Source: Tissierellaceae bacterium (GTDB lineage Bacteria > Bacillota > Clostridia > Tissierellales > Tissierellaceae). Taken from it: a DNA stretch of 50,816 nucleotides. Shown here piece by piece: positions 33,452-41,797 of this stretch; positions within the stretch are counted from its first letter, which is position 1, and the number at the start of each line of letters is the position of its first letter. A program made the position numbers and the translations under genes. The stretch spans positions 1 through 50,816 of the forward strand of contig JARIDA010000118.1 of assembly GCA_029257065.1 (NCBI GenBank), in the 5' to 3' direction. Below the pieces are notes generated by a model. That model saw only the letters and a list, made by a program, of their open reading frames with translations. It was not told the origin of the DNA and searched no databases.

Positions 33452-35509
33452 ATGGAATCTTTGCAGATGGATATAAAATTTATAAAAGGAGTAGGTCCGA
33501 AAAGGAAAAAACAACTAAATAAATTGGGGGTGAGAACTTTAGAAGATTTGTTTTACTATATTCCCAGAGAATATGACGATAGGTCATTATTTAAAAAGAT
33601 AAATGACTGTAGTGATGGTGATAAAGCTAGCTTCAAATTAAAAATAATAGATAAACCTATAGTTCTAAGACCTAGAAGAAATATGTCTATTTTAAAAATC
33701 CCTGTAACAGATGGACATACAAATGCTTATCTAACATGGTTTAATCAAGAATATTTAAAAAATCAATTAATTGCTGGGAAAACTTATTTGGTCAATGGAA
33801 TAAAACAAAGAAGAGCTGGAGAAATTCAAATAAGTAATCCTATATTCGAAGAAGAAGGTAGAGGAAATTTAATAGGAAAAATAATGCCAATATACTCACT
33901 GACAGAAGGTTTGACAAATAATATATTGAGCAAGATATTAAAAAAGGCTTTTGAGGATTATGGATATTTATTAGAAGAATTTATACCAAGTAAAATTGTA
34001 GATAAATATGGATTGATGGATATAAAAAAAGCATTGAAAAATATCCATTTTCCAGAGAATTTGGATATTTTTATAAGGGCTAGAAATAGGGTGGTTCTAG
34101 AGGAGTTAATTACTTTGCAATTAGGACTATATACTATTAAAAATAGGAATACATCTGAGAGAGTAGGACTAGTATTTAAAGAGGATAATAGGGTTTTAGA
34201 ATTTATAAAATTATTGCCCTTTCAATTAACCGATGCACAAAAAAGAGTTTATAAAGAAATATCAGAAGATATGAACAATAATAAAAATATGAATAGATTA
34301 ATACAAGGAGATGTAGGTTCGGGAAAGACAGTTATAGCTTTAATGTCAATGCTTAGAGCCATTTCATCAGGTTATCAAGCAACTATGATGGCACCTACAG
34401 AAATACTTGCTAGTCAACACTATGAATCTATAACGAATTTTCTAAAAGGTATGGATATAAGAGTAGATTTACTTGTAGGTAGTTTGAAAAAAAAAGAAAA
34501 AGAAAAAGTTTTAGAAAAATTAAAAAGTGGAGAAACAGATATATTAATAGGTACACATGCTATAATTCAAGAGGGTGTTTATTTTAATAAGTTAGGGATA
34601 GCTGTAACTGATGAACAGCATAGATTTGGGGTTAAACAAAGATCTGCATTATCAGATAAAGGTTTGAATCCAGATGTATTAGTAATGACAGCAACACCAA
34701 TACCAAGGACATTGGCACTTATTCTTTATGGAGATTTAGATATTTCAATAATAGATGAATTACCTCCAGGTAGAAAAGAAATTGAAACATTTTCAGTAGG
34801 ATTTAATATTATGGACAGAATAAATGGATTTATAAAAAAGCAATTAAATGGAGGTAGACAGGCATATATAGTTTGCCCATTGATTGAAGAAAATGAAAAG
34901 ATGTCAATTAACTCTGCAGAAGAGGTTTATAAGAGTTTAAAGGAGAATGAATTCAAAGAGTATAAATTAGGATTATTGCATGGACAAATGAAGACTAAAG
35001 AAAAAGATGAAGTGATGAATGCATTTAAATTAGGAGATTTGGATATCTTAGTATCCACAACAGTTATAGAAGTGGGAGTAGATGTACCTAATTCCAATAC
35101 TATGATTATATATAATGCAGAAAGATTTGGATTGGCACAACTCCATCAATTAAGAGGTAGAGTTGGTAGAGGAGAATATCAATCTTACTGTATTTTACTT
35201 AATGATAGTAATACACAAATTTCTAGGGAGAGGATGAGAATTATGCAAAATTCTTCTGATGGATTTGTAATTTCTGAAAAAGATTTGGAGCTAAGAGGGC
35301 CAGGTGAATTTTTTGGAACAAAACAACATGGTTTACCAGAGCTGAGAGTAGCTAATTTATTTAGAGATATGAAAATATTAAAACTTGCTCAAAAAGAATC
35401 AGATAGAATAATTCAATCTGATCCATTTCTTCAAGATCATGACAATTTGAAGATTAAGAATAAAATAAAGGAGAAATTTAGAACTATAAAAGATATAAGT
35501 TTTAATTAA
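33452..35509 (+). CDS. recG: ATP-dependent DNA helicase RecG
   Basis: A 685-residue branch-migration helicase that regresses stalled forks and processes Holliday junctions. The N-terminal wedge region includes the IKGVGPKRKKQLNKLGVRT helix-hairpin and the IPREYDDRS motif, then an OB-fold. The helicase lobes have GDVGSGKT (286-293), DEQH (387-390), TATPIPRTLAL, STTVIEVGVDVPN and RGRVGRG. The C-terminal TRG-like hook is GELRGPGEFFGTKQHG-type sequence (starting near ELRGPGEFF). AAAGGAGGTG precedes the ATG. rsmD follows 70 bases later. Confidence 0.97.
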   Translation: MESLQMDIKFIKGVGPKRKKQLNKLGVRTLEDLFYYIPREYDDRSLFKKINDCSDGDKASFKLKIIDKPIVLRPRRNMSILKIPVTDGHTNAYLTWFNQEYLKNQLIAGKTYLVNGIKQRRAGEIQISNPIFEEEGRGNLIGKIMPIYSLTEGLTNNILSKILKKAFEDYGYLLEEFIPSKIVDKYGLMDIKKALKNIHFPENLDIFIRARNRVVLEELITLQLGLYTIKNRNTSERVGLVFKEDNRVLEFIKLLPFQLTDAQKRVYKEISEDMNNNKNMNRLIQGDVGSGKTVIALMSMLRAISSGYQATMMAPTEILASQHYESITNFLKGMDIRVDLLVGSLKKKEKEKVLEKLKSGETDILIGTHAIIQEGVYFNKLGIAVTDEQHRFGVKQRSALSDKGLNPDVLVMTATPIPRTLALILYGDLDISIIDELPPGRKEIETFSVGFNIMDRINGFIKKQLNGGRQAYIVCPLIEENEKMSINSAEEVYKSLKENEFKEYKLGLLHGQMKTKEKDEVMNAFKLGDLDILVSTTVIEVGVDVPNSNTMIIYNAERFGLAQLHQLRGRVGRGEYQSYCILLNDSNTQISRERMRIMQNSSDGFVISEKDLELRGPGEFFGTKQHGLPELRVANLFRDMKILKLAQKESDRIIQSDPFLQDHDNLKIKNKIKEKFRTIKDISFN

Positions 35510-35579
35510 TCTAATCTTTATGATAATATATGATTAAAAGAGTAATCTTTTTAAAATAAGAATAATTAGGAGGATGAAT

Positions 35580-36134
35580 TTGAGAGTTATTGCAGGGATA
35601 AGAAAAGGACATGGTTTAAAATCTCCGAAGGGTGATGATGTAAGACCTACAGAGGGAAGAGTAAAAGAATCTCTTTTTAGTATATTAGGACCTATATCAA
35701 CAGAATCAATAGTATTAGACGCTTTTGCAGGAACAGGTGCGATTGGGATTGAATTTTTAAGTCGAGGTGCAAAAAAATGTTATTTTGTTGATAAATCAAA
35801 AGAAAGTATAAAAATAATAAAAGAAAATATAGAGCACACTAAATTTGAAGAGAAATCTAATATAAATAGGATGGATATAAATTCATTTATAAGAAAGGTA
35901 TCTAGTAAAAAAGATAAATTTGACTATATATATATAGATCCACCATTTAATCAATTGGAATTAGTAACAGAAACAGTGCATTCTATAATTGAATATGATA
36001 TATTGACTCAAGAGACACTTATATTGATAGAGCATGTTGGTGAGATAGAAGTGGATAAGATTTTTGACTTAATAGATAGAAGAGAGTATGGGAAAAAATA
36101 TATTTCATTTTATAAACTAAGGAGAGATAAGTAA
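35580..36134 (+). CDS. rsmD: 16S rRNA m2G966 methyltransferase
   Basis: A 184-residue SAM methyltransferase. MRVIAGIRKGHGLKSP and RPTEGRVKESLFSIL form the family N-terminus. VLDAFAGTGAIGIEFLSRGA is the SAM loop and YIDPPFNQ the catalytic DPPY/F motif. TTG 35580 is chosen over ATG 35574, because AGGAGG (35568-35573) touches the ATG directly but is 6 bases from the TTG, and family members begin MRVIAG. It is followed with no gap by coaD, a pairing kept in most Firmicutes. Confidence 0.95.
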   Translation: MRVIAGIRKGHGLKSPKGDDVRPTEGRVKESLFSILGPISTESIVLDAFAGTGAIGIEFLSRGAKKCYFVDKSKESIKIIKENIEHTKFEEKSNINRMDINSFIRKVSSKKDKFDYIYIDPPFNQLELVTETVHSIIEYDILTQETLILIEHVGEIEVDKIFDLIDRREYGKKYISFYKLRRDK

Positions 36135-36641
36135 ATGAATGCAATTTATCCAGGAAGTTTTGATCCAGTTACATATGGACATATAGATATTATCAAGAGA
36201 GCAGCAAAACAAGCAGATAATTTAACTGTATCAATACTTTATAATCCATCAAAAGATAGTTTGTTTAGTTTAGAAGAAAAAAAGTATTTATTAGAAGAAT
36301 CAGTTAAAGACTTAGATAATGTTAAAGTAGATTCTTTTCAAGGATTATTAAGTGATTATGTAAAGCAAACCGGATGTACCACACTTATAAGAGGATTAAG
36401 AGCAGTGACAGATTTTGAATATGAGTTACAAATGGCTCATGTAAATAAAAAATTAAATAAGGATATTGAAACTTTATTTATGGTTACAAGTAATAAGCAT
36501 TCCTATTTAAGTTCTAGTATAGTTAGAGAAATTGCTATGTTTGGGGGAGATGTTTCCTGTTTTGTTCCAGAAATAGTTGAAAAGAGTTTAAAGGAAAAAT
36601 TTGAGGAGGCCTACAATGGAAGTTCTAAAATTAATAGATGA
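36135..36641 (+). CDS. coaD: Phosphopantetheine adenylyltransferase
   Basis: A 168-residue nucleotidyltransferase catalysing the penultimate step of CoA synthesis, from 4'-phosphopantetheine plus ATP to dephospho-CoA. Motifs: IYPGSFDPVTYGH (T13-x-G15-H16 nucleotide signature), IRGLRAVTDFEYELQMAHVNKKL and SYLSSSIVREIAMFGGDVSCFVP. It abuts rsmD. It is a few residues longer than the usual 160, and its last 26 bases overlap the next gene's start. coaBC, for the preceding steps, is also in the window. Confidence 0.97.
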   Translation: MNAIYPGSFDPVTYGHIDIIKRAAKQADNLTVSILYNPSKDSLFSLEEKKYLLEESVKDLDNVKVDSFQGLLSDYVKQTGCTTLIRGLRAVTDFEYELQMAHVNKKLNKDIETLFMVTSNKHSYLSSSIVREIAMFGGDVSCFVPEIVEKSLKEKFEEAYNGSSKINR

Positions 36642-37062
36642 GATTGAAGATATAGTTGAAGCTGCTTCAGGAGTACCATTTACTGGTAAAGTTATGGTTG
36701 ACCAATTTGAGATTTTAGAAATAATAAAAGAAATAAGAATACAACTACCAGATGAAGTAAAACAAGCTGCATATATAAATGATAAAAAACAAAGAATATT
36801 GGCAGAAGCACAAAAAGATGCAGATATGATTATTGATGATGCTGAGAATAGACTAAAAACTTTAATAGATGAGGATGGAATAACTAGAGAAGCAAATCTG
36901 AAGGCAGAGGAAATAGTTACTAGAGCACAAAATAATGCGAAAGAAATAAGACTTGGGGCAATTGAATATACAGACAATCTATTACTTGAGACTCAGGAAA
37001 ATTTAGTGGATGTTATAGATATGATAACAGCTAATAGAAATGAGCTGTCTGGAGATAAATAA
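36616..37062 (+). CDS. Coiled-coil protein of unknown function downstream of coaD
   Basis: A 148-residue protein with no membrane helix. The N-terminus (MEVLKLIDEIEDIVEAASGVPFTGKVMVD) precedes a long Ala/Glu/Lys-rich helix (about 45-125; ILAEAQKDADMIIDDAENRLKTLI) resembling the stalk of ATP synthase subunit b or DivIVA, the reason such genes are often labelled ATPase. No nucleotide-binding motif is present. The ATG is fixed by GAGGAGG at 36603-36609, inside coaD, so the two genes overlap by 26 bases. Clostridial genomes commonly keep this gene between coaD and tmcAL. Function is unknown. Confidence 0.82.
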   Translation: MEVLKLIDEIEDIVEAASGVPFTGKVMVDQFEILEIIKEIRIQLPDEVKQAAYINDKKQRILAEAQKDADMIIDDAENRLKTLIDEDGITREANLKAEEIVTRAQNNAKEIRLGAIEYTDNLLLETQENLVDVIDMITANRNELSGDK

Positions 37063-37090
37063 GATATACAATTGTATATCTTATTTTTTT
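37057..37090. terminator. Bidirectional terminator between the coiled-coil gene and tmcAL
   Basis: A 30-base perfect palindrome (AAATAAGATATACAA and its complement) with T7 on the plus-strand side. It overlaps the plus-strand stop (37060-37062) and the minus-strand stop of tmcAL (37081-37083). Confidence 0.85.
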
Positions 37091-38301
37091 ATATAAGGAG
37101 ATGTTAAAAAGTCCATATTACTTTTTCCAGATAATCCTAAATAAAAAATATCTGTTGATTTTTTATCAAAGGAGATAATTTCATCTATTTTTTTTGAGTT
37201 TAGTCTATTAAAGTTTGAAAACTTAGTTATTATTGGTAGTTTTGAATTGTCTTTTATTTTGTTTAATAACTCTAATCCCTTTCTATTAGCAGCTAAAACT
37301 CGAATGTAATTTGGAAAAAACTCTTCCATTTCTTTAAAGTTTTCACTAGTTAAATTCAATAACAAATGAGTTAAAACTCTCTGTATACGTGTTCGAGTAT
37401 GTATTTTAGAAATTGAGTTTTCAATTATTTCATCTAATGTGTTAAAATTATTAGCATTATTTAAAATTCGATTCCCCAATCCATTATCTGTACCTATCAA
37501 AGCATTTATATTATTATAATTAGTTCTTAAAAGATATAGTAATATATCTTCGTAATTAGAAATTGAATTAAAACTATTATGTTTTCTTTGAAACTCATTT
37601 AAAGTAGAAAATGAATAATCTGGTAAATAGTTTTTTGTAGAATATATACCATTTTTTATAATATTCTCTCTTATACCTGTTGCACTACTAAATTCTCTCC
37701 CTAATTTTTTTGAGGAATAATCTTCACCTATTCTTTTTATAGTATAAGGCTTTATTTTTGAGTTTAATCTCTTTATTGCTTTTAGATATTCTATTGCTAA
37801 AATATTATTTGCCTTATTAACTATATTTAAAACATCTATATTATTATTTAAATAAGTCTCTAAAGCCTTACCCCTAGCAATGGGATAAGAAAGCCCCTTG
37901 TTTAGATAGGATTTTAAAATAATTTTAAATCTATTTGGTTCATCGGCTAATATACTAGAAATAATATTTAAATCTTTTAAATCTCCAGTTTCTGTTCCGA
38001 AAGACACATAATCAACTATATTTAAACTATCTAAAAGTTTAATCCCTCCAAATGAAAATAGTTCTGCAGTTTGTGTAGAATAAATAGTTGGGAGTTCAAT
38101 AATTAAATCTACTCCACCATTAATAGCCATTTCTGCTCGACTCCATTTATCTAAAAAAGCTGGTTCACCTCTTTGAACAAAGGATCCACTCATTACAGAA
38201 ACCACATAATTAGAATTAGTTTTCTTCTTTGATTCTTCTATATGATACTTATGACCTAAATGAAAAGGATTGTATTCAGAGATAATACCTAATATTGACA
38301 T
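37081..38301 (-). CDS. tmcAL: tRNA(Met) cytidine acetate ligase
   Basis: A 406-residue nucleotidyltransferase-like enzyme (YlbM family) that uses acetate and ATP to make N4-acetylcytidine at the wobble base of elongator tRNA-Met. The N-terminus ILGIISEYNPFHLGH has the HxGH nucleotide motif (H14-H17). SVMSGSFVQRGEPAFLDKWSRAEMAINGGVDLIIELP is the family signature, followed by YVSFGTETGD. The C-terminal helical domain binds tRNA. AGGAGG precedes the start on the minus strand. It is divergent from ackA, whose product interconverts acetate and acetyl-phosphate, so both genes deal with acetate; a shared control is only a guess. Confidence 0.94.
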   Translation of the reverse strand: MSILGIISEYNPFHLGHKYHIEESKKKTNSNYVVSVMSGSFVQRGEPAFLDKWSRAEMAINGGVDLIIELPTIYSTQTAELFSFGGIKLLDSLNIVDYVSFGTETGDLKDLNIISSILADEPNRFKIILKSYLNKGLSYPIARGKALETYLNNNIDVLNIVNKANNILAIEYLKAIKRLNSKIKPYTIKRIGEDYSSKKLGREFSSATGIRENIIKNGIYSTKNYLPDYSFSTLNEFQRKHNSFNSISNYEDILLYLLRTNYNNINALIGTDNGLGNRILNNANNFNTLDEIIENSISKIHTRTRIQRVLTHLLLNLTSENFKEMEEFFPNYIRVLAANRKGLELLNKIKDNSKLPIITKFSNFNRLNSKKIDEIISFDKKSTDIFYLGLSGKSNMDFLTSPYIKK

Positions 38302-38338
38302 AAAAACCTCCTATGAGTTAATCTTTAATTATAATCTG

Positions 38339-38367
38339 TTGACCTTTCTTTATAAATATAATACTAT
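38339..38367 (+). promoter_or_regulatory. Candidate ackA promoter
   Basis: TTGACC at 38339-38344, a 17-base spacer and TACTAT at 38362-38367, about 55 bases ahead of the ackA ATG. The -10 lies in the left arm of a large dyad (38357-38394). Confidence 0.5.
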
Positions 38368-38394
38368 AGATTGTAGATAATCAATAGTATTATA
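38357..38394. other. Imperfect dyad (stem-loop) in the ackA promoter/leader
   Basis: TATAATACTAT (38357-38367) and ATAGTATTATA (38384-38394) are perfect 11-base complements. After an A-A mismatch, GATT (38369-38372) pairs with AATC (38379-38382) around a 6-base loop. No T run follows on the plus strand. It could be an operator over the -10, or a 5' stem-loop if transcription starts upstream. Confidence 0.7.
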
Positions 38395-38422
38395 GGTAAA
38401 TTAAAATATTAGGAGGATACAA

Positions 38423-39619
38423 ATGAATATATTAGTAATTAATTGTGGAAGTTCATCTATTAAATATCAATTAATAGATATGAGAGATGAAAAAATAGTA
38501 ACGAAAGGTGTTGTTGATAGGGTAGGATTAGAAGGTTCTGTAATAGAGCAAAAGACTCCAGGAATGGATAAAGTAGTTATTAAAGAGTCTATGGAAGATC
38601 ATAGAGTTGCTTTAAAATATTTACTTAAAGCTTTAGTTGATGAAGAGTATGGTGCTATAAATTCAATGGACGAAATATATGCAGTTGGCCATAGAGTTGT
38701 TCATGGAGGAGAGAAGTTTGCTTCATCAGTAGTTATAGATGAGGAAGTTATGAAAGTAATAGAGGACTGTGTTGAATTAGCTCCACTTCACAATCCACCA
38801 AATATAATGGGAATTGAAGCATGCCAAGAATTAATGCCAGAAACACCAATGGTTGCTGTTTTTGACACTGCATTTCATCAAACAATGACTCCAGAGAGTT
38901 ATATGTATGCTATTCCATATAAATACTATGAAAAGTATGGAATTAGAAGATACGGATTCCATGGTACATCACATAAATATGTTACAGTAAGAACTGCTGA
39001 ATTATTAGAAAAAGATCAAAAAGATTTAAATATAATAAACTGTCATTTAGGAAATGGTTCAAGTTTATGTGGAGTTAAGCATGGTGAGTCCAGAGAGACA
39101 AATATGGGATTCACTCCATTAGCAGGATTACCTATGGGAACTAGATCAGGAAATATAGACCCAGCTATAATCACTTTCCTAATGGAAAAAGAAGATATAA
39201 CTTTTGAAGAAGTTAATCATATATTAAATAAAGAATCAGGTGTTTTAGGAATATCTGGATTAAGTAGTGACTTTAGAGATTTAGAATTAGCTGAAGAAGA
39301 TGGAAATGAAAGAGCAAAACTAGCTTTAGATTTATTTATTAAAGGTGTTAAAAAATATATTGGTGCATATATGGCAACAATGGGAGAAGAAGTAGATGCA
39401 ATAGTATTTACAGCTGGTATAGGAGAAAATTCAGCTTATTTAAGAGAGAGAATTTGTGATGGTTTAGAATCTATGGGAATAGAGTTAGATAAATCTAAAA
39501 ATGATATAAGAGGTAAAGAAGCAATAATAAGTAAGGACACTAGTAAAGTAAAAGTTATGGTAGTTCCAACTAATGAAGAATTGATGATTGCTAGAGATAC
39601 TTTGAAATTAACTAAGTAA
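38423..39619 (+). CDS. ackA: Acetate kinase
   Basis: A 398-residue enzyme of the ASKHA fold that makes ATP from acetyl-phosphate plus ADP in fermentation, or the reverse. Motifs: [14 protein letters not shown] at residues 4-17, [52 protein letters not shown] and [10 protein letters not shown] strong AGGAGGATAC site precedes the ATG. pta is not adjacent in this window. Its presence fits an anaerobic fermentative lifestyle. The coding end is followed almost at once by the promoter of the yceD-rpmF unit, with no clear terminator between. Confidence 0.97.
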   Translation: MNILVINCGSSSIKYQLIDMRDEKIVTKGVVDRVGLEGSVIEQKTPGMDKVVIKESMEDHRVALKYLLKALVDEEYGAINSMDEIYAVGHRVVHGGEKFASSVVIDEEVMKVIEDCVELAPLHNPPNIMGIEACQELMPETPMVAVFDTAFHQTMTPESYMYAIPYKYYEKYGIRRYGFHGTSHKYVTVRTAELLEKDQKDLNIINCHLGNGSSLCGVKHGESRETNMGFTPLAGLPMGTRSGNIDPAIITFLMEKEDITFEEVNHILNKESGVLGISGLSSDFRDLELAEEDGNERAKLALDLFIKGVKKYIGAYMATMGEEVDAIVFTAGIGENSAYLRERICDGLESMGIELDKSKNDIRGKEAIISKDTSKVKVMVVPTNEELMIARDTLKLTK

Positions 39620-39622
39620 AAC

Positions 39623-39651
39623 TTGACAATCACTGCCTCTTTTTATATAAT
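39623..39651 (+). promoter_or_regulatory. Consensus sigma-A promoter for yceD-rpmF
   Basis: TTGACA at 39623-39628, a 17-base spacer and TATAAT at 39646-39651: a perfect consensus match, the best in the window. It starts 4 bases after the ackA stop and would initiate near 39658, giving a leader of about 20 bases. It suits a ribosomal protein unit needing high output. Confidence 0.85.
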
Positions 39652-39678
39652 AACTATGTTATACAAGAGGTGAAAATA

Positions 39679-40206
39679 ATGAAAATGAATTTATCAAAGT
39701 TTTTTGATTCAGGTGAAATATATCATGAATTTTCTGGTGAAGTAGATAATACGGGAATTAATTTTCCAGATAGACAAGTTGAAATAATTGATCCAATCGA
39801 ATATGATGGTGAAATCTATGTATTAGAAGATGGTGAGATGAACATTCATATTGATATTAATTTTAAATATGAAGAGCCATGTAGTAGATGTTTGAAAAAA
39901 TCTACTAAAATGATAGAAACTACAATATCAGGAAAACTAATTGAAGGTCAGGAAGAAAATCATGAAGAATCAGATGACGATGAACAAGAAGACATTATAT
40001 TTTTTGAAAATAACGAATTAGATATATCATATTATGTTATATCTGAAGTATATCTTGCATTGCCTATGCAGACACTTTGCAAAAGTGATTGCAAGGGTTT
40101 ATGTAGTAAATGTGGAAATGATTTCAATCTTCAAGATTGTGATTGTACCCATGAGGATATAGATCCAAGGCTAGCAAAATTAAAAGAGTTTTTACCAAAA
40201 GAATAA
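39679..40206 (+). CDS. YceD/DUF177 family protein
   Basis: A 175-residue soluble protein. It shows the family pair of cysteine motifs ([10 protein letters not shown] near residue 72 and [23 protein letters not shown] near 140-162) around a very acidic middle. Bacterial YceD precedes rpmF almost everywhere and is needed for proper 23S rRNA or 50S maturation in E. coli and in plastids. A zinc-bound fold is suggested by the cysteines. ATG 39679 is taken because AGAGGTG ends 6 bases before it; the in-frame GTG at 39670 overlaps that site. Confidence 0.92.
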   Translation: MKMNLSKFFDSGEIYHEFSGEVDNTGINFPDRQVEIIDPIEYDGEIYVLEDGEMNIHIDINFKYEEPCSRCLKKSTKMIETTISGKLIEGQEENHEESDDDEQEDIIFFENNELDISYYVISEVYLALPMQTLCKSDCKGLCSKCGNDFNLQDCDCTHEDIDPRLAKLKEFLPKE

Positions 40207-40220
40207 GGAGGTGTTTACAA

Positions 40221-40400
40221 ATGGCAGTACCAAAAAGACGAACGTCGAAAACTAGAAAAAATAAAAGAAGAGCTTCTTCATATAAATTACCTAGAACAAC
40301 GATATCAGAATGTCCACAGTGTCATGAAACAAAATTACCTCACAGAGTTTGTAAATCTTGTGGGTATTACAAAGGAAGAGAAGCTATATCAGTAGAATAG
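40221..40400 (+). CDS. rpmF: 50S ribosomal protein L32, zinc-binding form
   Basis: A 59-residue ribosomal protein: [20 protein letters not shown], the canonical L32 N-terminus, then a zinc ribbon CPQC...CKSC ending in GYYKGREAI. Both CXXC pairs are intact (C-plus form), like L28 in this window. TAAGGAGGTG precedes the ATG by about 9 bases, and the gene follows yceD by 14 bases. A terminator follows its stop directly. Confidence 0.97.
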   Translation: MAVPKRRTSKTRKNKRRASSYKLPRTTISECPQCHETKLPHRVCKSCGYYKGREAISVE

Positions 40401-40401
40401 T

Positions 40402-40436
40402 AAAAAAAAGATAGTGTAAATCACTATCTTTTTTTA
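40402..40436 (+). terminator. Rho-independent terminator after rpmF
   Basis: GATAGTG (40410-40416) pairs with CACTATC (40422-40428), extended by A8 on the left against T7 on the right, loop TAAAT. It begins 2 bases after the rpmF stop. Confidence 0.9.
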
Positions 40437-40444
40437 TTTTAATA

Positions 40445-40473
40445 TTGATTTTCGCCTAATGCTAAGATATATT
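40445..40473 (+). promoter_or_regulatory. Candidate plsX promoter
   Basis: TTGATT at 40445-40450, a 17-base spacer and TATATT at 40468-40473, about 40 bases before the plsX ATG and just after the rpmF terminator. No FapR-like operator (TTAGTACCTGGTACTAA type) is seen around it. Confidence 0.5.
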
Positions 40474-40514
40474 TAATATTAATGGGATAATTATGCTAGG
40501 AGGAAGGATAGTAC

Positions 40515-41504
40515 ATGAAGGTTATAGTTGATACTATGGGTAGTGATAAAGGCTCAGATGAGCTAGTTAAAGGTGCCTTGAATGCTATTGAGGAATACGA
40601 TATAGAGGTTATATTGATTGGAAATGAAGAAAAGATTAATAAGAAACTTGAAAAATCTAATTACGACATAAAAAAAGTGGAAGTTATTGGCACATCACAA
40701 GTAATCACAAATGATGACGATCCAGTTCGATCAATAAGAAGTAAAAAGGATGCATCTATGGTAGTCGGAGCAAGATTACTATCAGAAGGAAAAGCTGATG
40801 GAATGATATCAACAGGGAATACAGGAGCACTCCTTGCAGCTGGAACATTTATAATAGGAAGGATTCCTGGCATAGATAGAGCAGCAATATCTGTATTATA
40901 TCCTACCAAGAGTGGTTTCTCCTTATTATTAGATGCTGGGGCTAATGTAGATGCTAGAGCAGATATGTTAGAACAGTTTGCTATAATGGGCTCTATTTAT
41001 ATGGAAAACATTATGGAAAAAAGTTCCCCTACTGTAGGCCTAATAAATATAGGAGTTGAGGAGAGTAAAGGCAATAAGCTTGTGAAAGATACTTATGAAT
41101 TACTTCACAAAGGTGAACTAAATTTTATAGGTAATATAGAAGCCAGGGATTTACCAAAAGGTGAAGTAGATATTTTAGTTTCAGATGGTTTTGTTGGAAA
41201 TATAGTTCTTAAGCTAACTGAAGGAATGGCTATTTCAATTATGGAAATGTTAAAAGAAAAATTTATAAAAAACACGCGAACAAAACTAGCAGCTGGATTC
41301 TTAAAGACAGAGCTAAGAGAGTTAAAAGAATTTATGGATTACAGACAATATGGAGGAGCTCCATTATTGGGGATTAAAAAACCTCTTGTTAAAGCACATG
41401 GGAGTTCAGATAGTTTAGCAGTAAAAAATGGTATTAAACAATTGATAGATTTTAAAAATAGAGATATAATAAATATGATAGAAAAAGAATTGGAAAAAAA
41501 ATAG
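40515..41504 (+). CDS. plsX: Phosphate acyltransferase PlsX
   Basis: A 329-residue peripheral membrane enzyme that converts acyl-ACP plus phosphate to acyl-phosphate for PlsY; it also links FakA products back to ACP. Family motifs: VDTMGSDKGSDELVKGAL at the N-terminus, DDPVRSIRSKKDASMVVGARL, ISTGNTGALLAAG, and VSDGFVGNIVLKLTEG. AGGAGGAAGG precedes the ATG. In many Firmicutes plsX lies behind fapR and ahead of fabH/fabD/fabG; here fapR is absent and acpP follows after only 10 bases. Confidence 0.97.
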   Translation: MKVIVDTMGSDKGSDELVKGALNAIEEYDIEVILIGNEEKINKKLEKSNYDIKKVEVIGTSQVITNDDDPVRSIRSKKDASMVVGARLLSEGKADGMISTGNTGALLAAGTFIIGRIPGIDRAAISVLYPTKSGFSLLLDAGANVDARADMLEQFAIMGSIYMENIMEKSSPTVGLINIGVEESKGNKLVKDTYELLHKGELNFIGNIEARDLPKGEVDILVSDGFVGNIVLKLTEGMAISIMEMLKEKFIKNTRTKLAAGFLKTELRELKEFMDYRQYGGAPLLGIKKPLVKAHGSSDSLAVKNGIKQLIDFKNRDIINMIEKELEKK

Positions 41505-41514
41505 GAGGAATAAA

Positions 41515-41748
41515 ATGTTAGTTTTAAATAAAGTTAAGGAATTAGTTTCAGTACAATTTAATTTAGCAGAAGAAGATTTAGATGAAGATACTTCATTTAT
41601 GGATGATTTGCATGCTGACTCAATAGATTTAGTTCATTTAGCTATGACTTTAGAAGATGAATATGAAATAGAGTTAGAAGATGAAGATATTGAAAATATT
41701 AAAACAATAGGAGATACTGTTGATTATATAGAAAATAAATTAGAATAG
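41515..41748 (+). CDS. acpP: Acyl carrier protein
   Basis: A 77-residue acidic helical protein. The 4'-phosphopantetheine attachment serine is S36 in the motif DLHADSIDLVHL, at the usual position. Only the segment LHADS differs from the common LGADS. It carries growing acyl chains in type II fatty acid synthesis and donates them to PlsX and others. AGGAGG precedes the ATG. It lies directly between plsX and rnc with none of the fab genes that often surround it. A long hairpin overlaps its stop codon. Confidence 0.96.
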   Translation: MLVLNKVKELVSVQFNLAEEDLDEDTSFMDDLHADSIDLVHLAMTLEDEYEIELEDEDIENIKTIGDTVDYIENKLE

Positions 41749-41777
41749 TAAAATTAGTTAACTAATTTTACTATTCT
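41742..41777 (+). other. Perfect 36-base palindrome between acpP and rnc, no U-tract
   Basis: AGAATAGTAAAATTAGTT followed directly by its complement; as RNA about a 16-bp stem with a 4-base loop. It includes the acpP stop (41746-41748) and ends 20 bases before the rnc ATG. The following bases are CTTAAAAATAAGG, so it is not a normal terminator. It may be a processing site for the RNase III encoded just downstream, or a weak attenuator. Confidence 0.75.
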
Positions 41778-41797
41778 CTTAAAAATAAGGAGAAATC

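Noticed and set aside
35532-35552. Small hairpin GATTA/TAATC with T5 between recG and rsmD
   Set aside because: Only a 5-bp AT-rich stem; too weak to call a terminator with confidence.
36588-36977. Open frame of 129 codons antisense to the coaD-coiled-coil junction
   Set aside because: The plus-strand gene has a strong ribosome site and family-like coiled coil; the antisense frame is a compositional by-product.
40401-40514. FapR operator upstream of plsX
   Set aside because: I looked for a TTAGTACCTGGTACTAA-like dyad and found none; the gap holds only the rpmF terminator and a plain promoter candidate.
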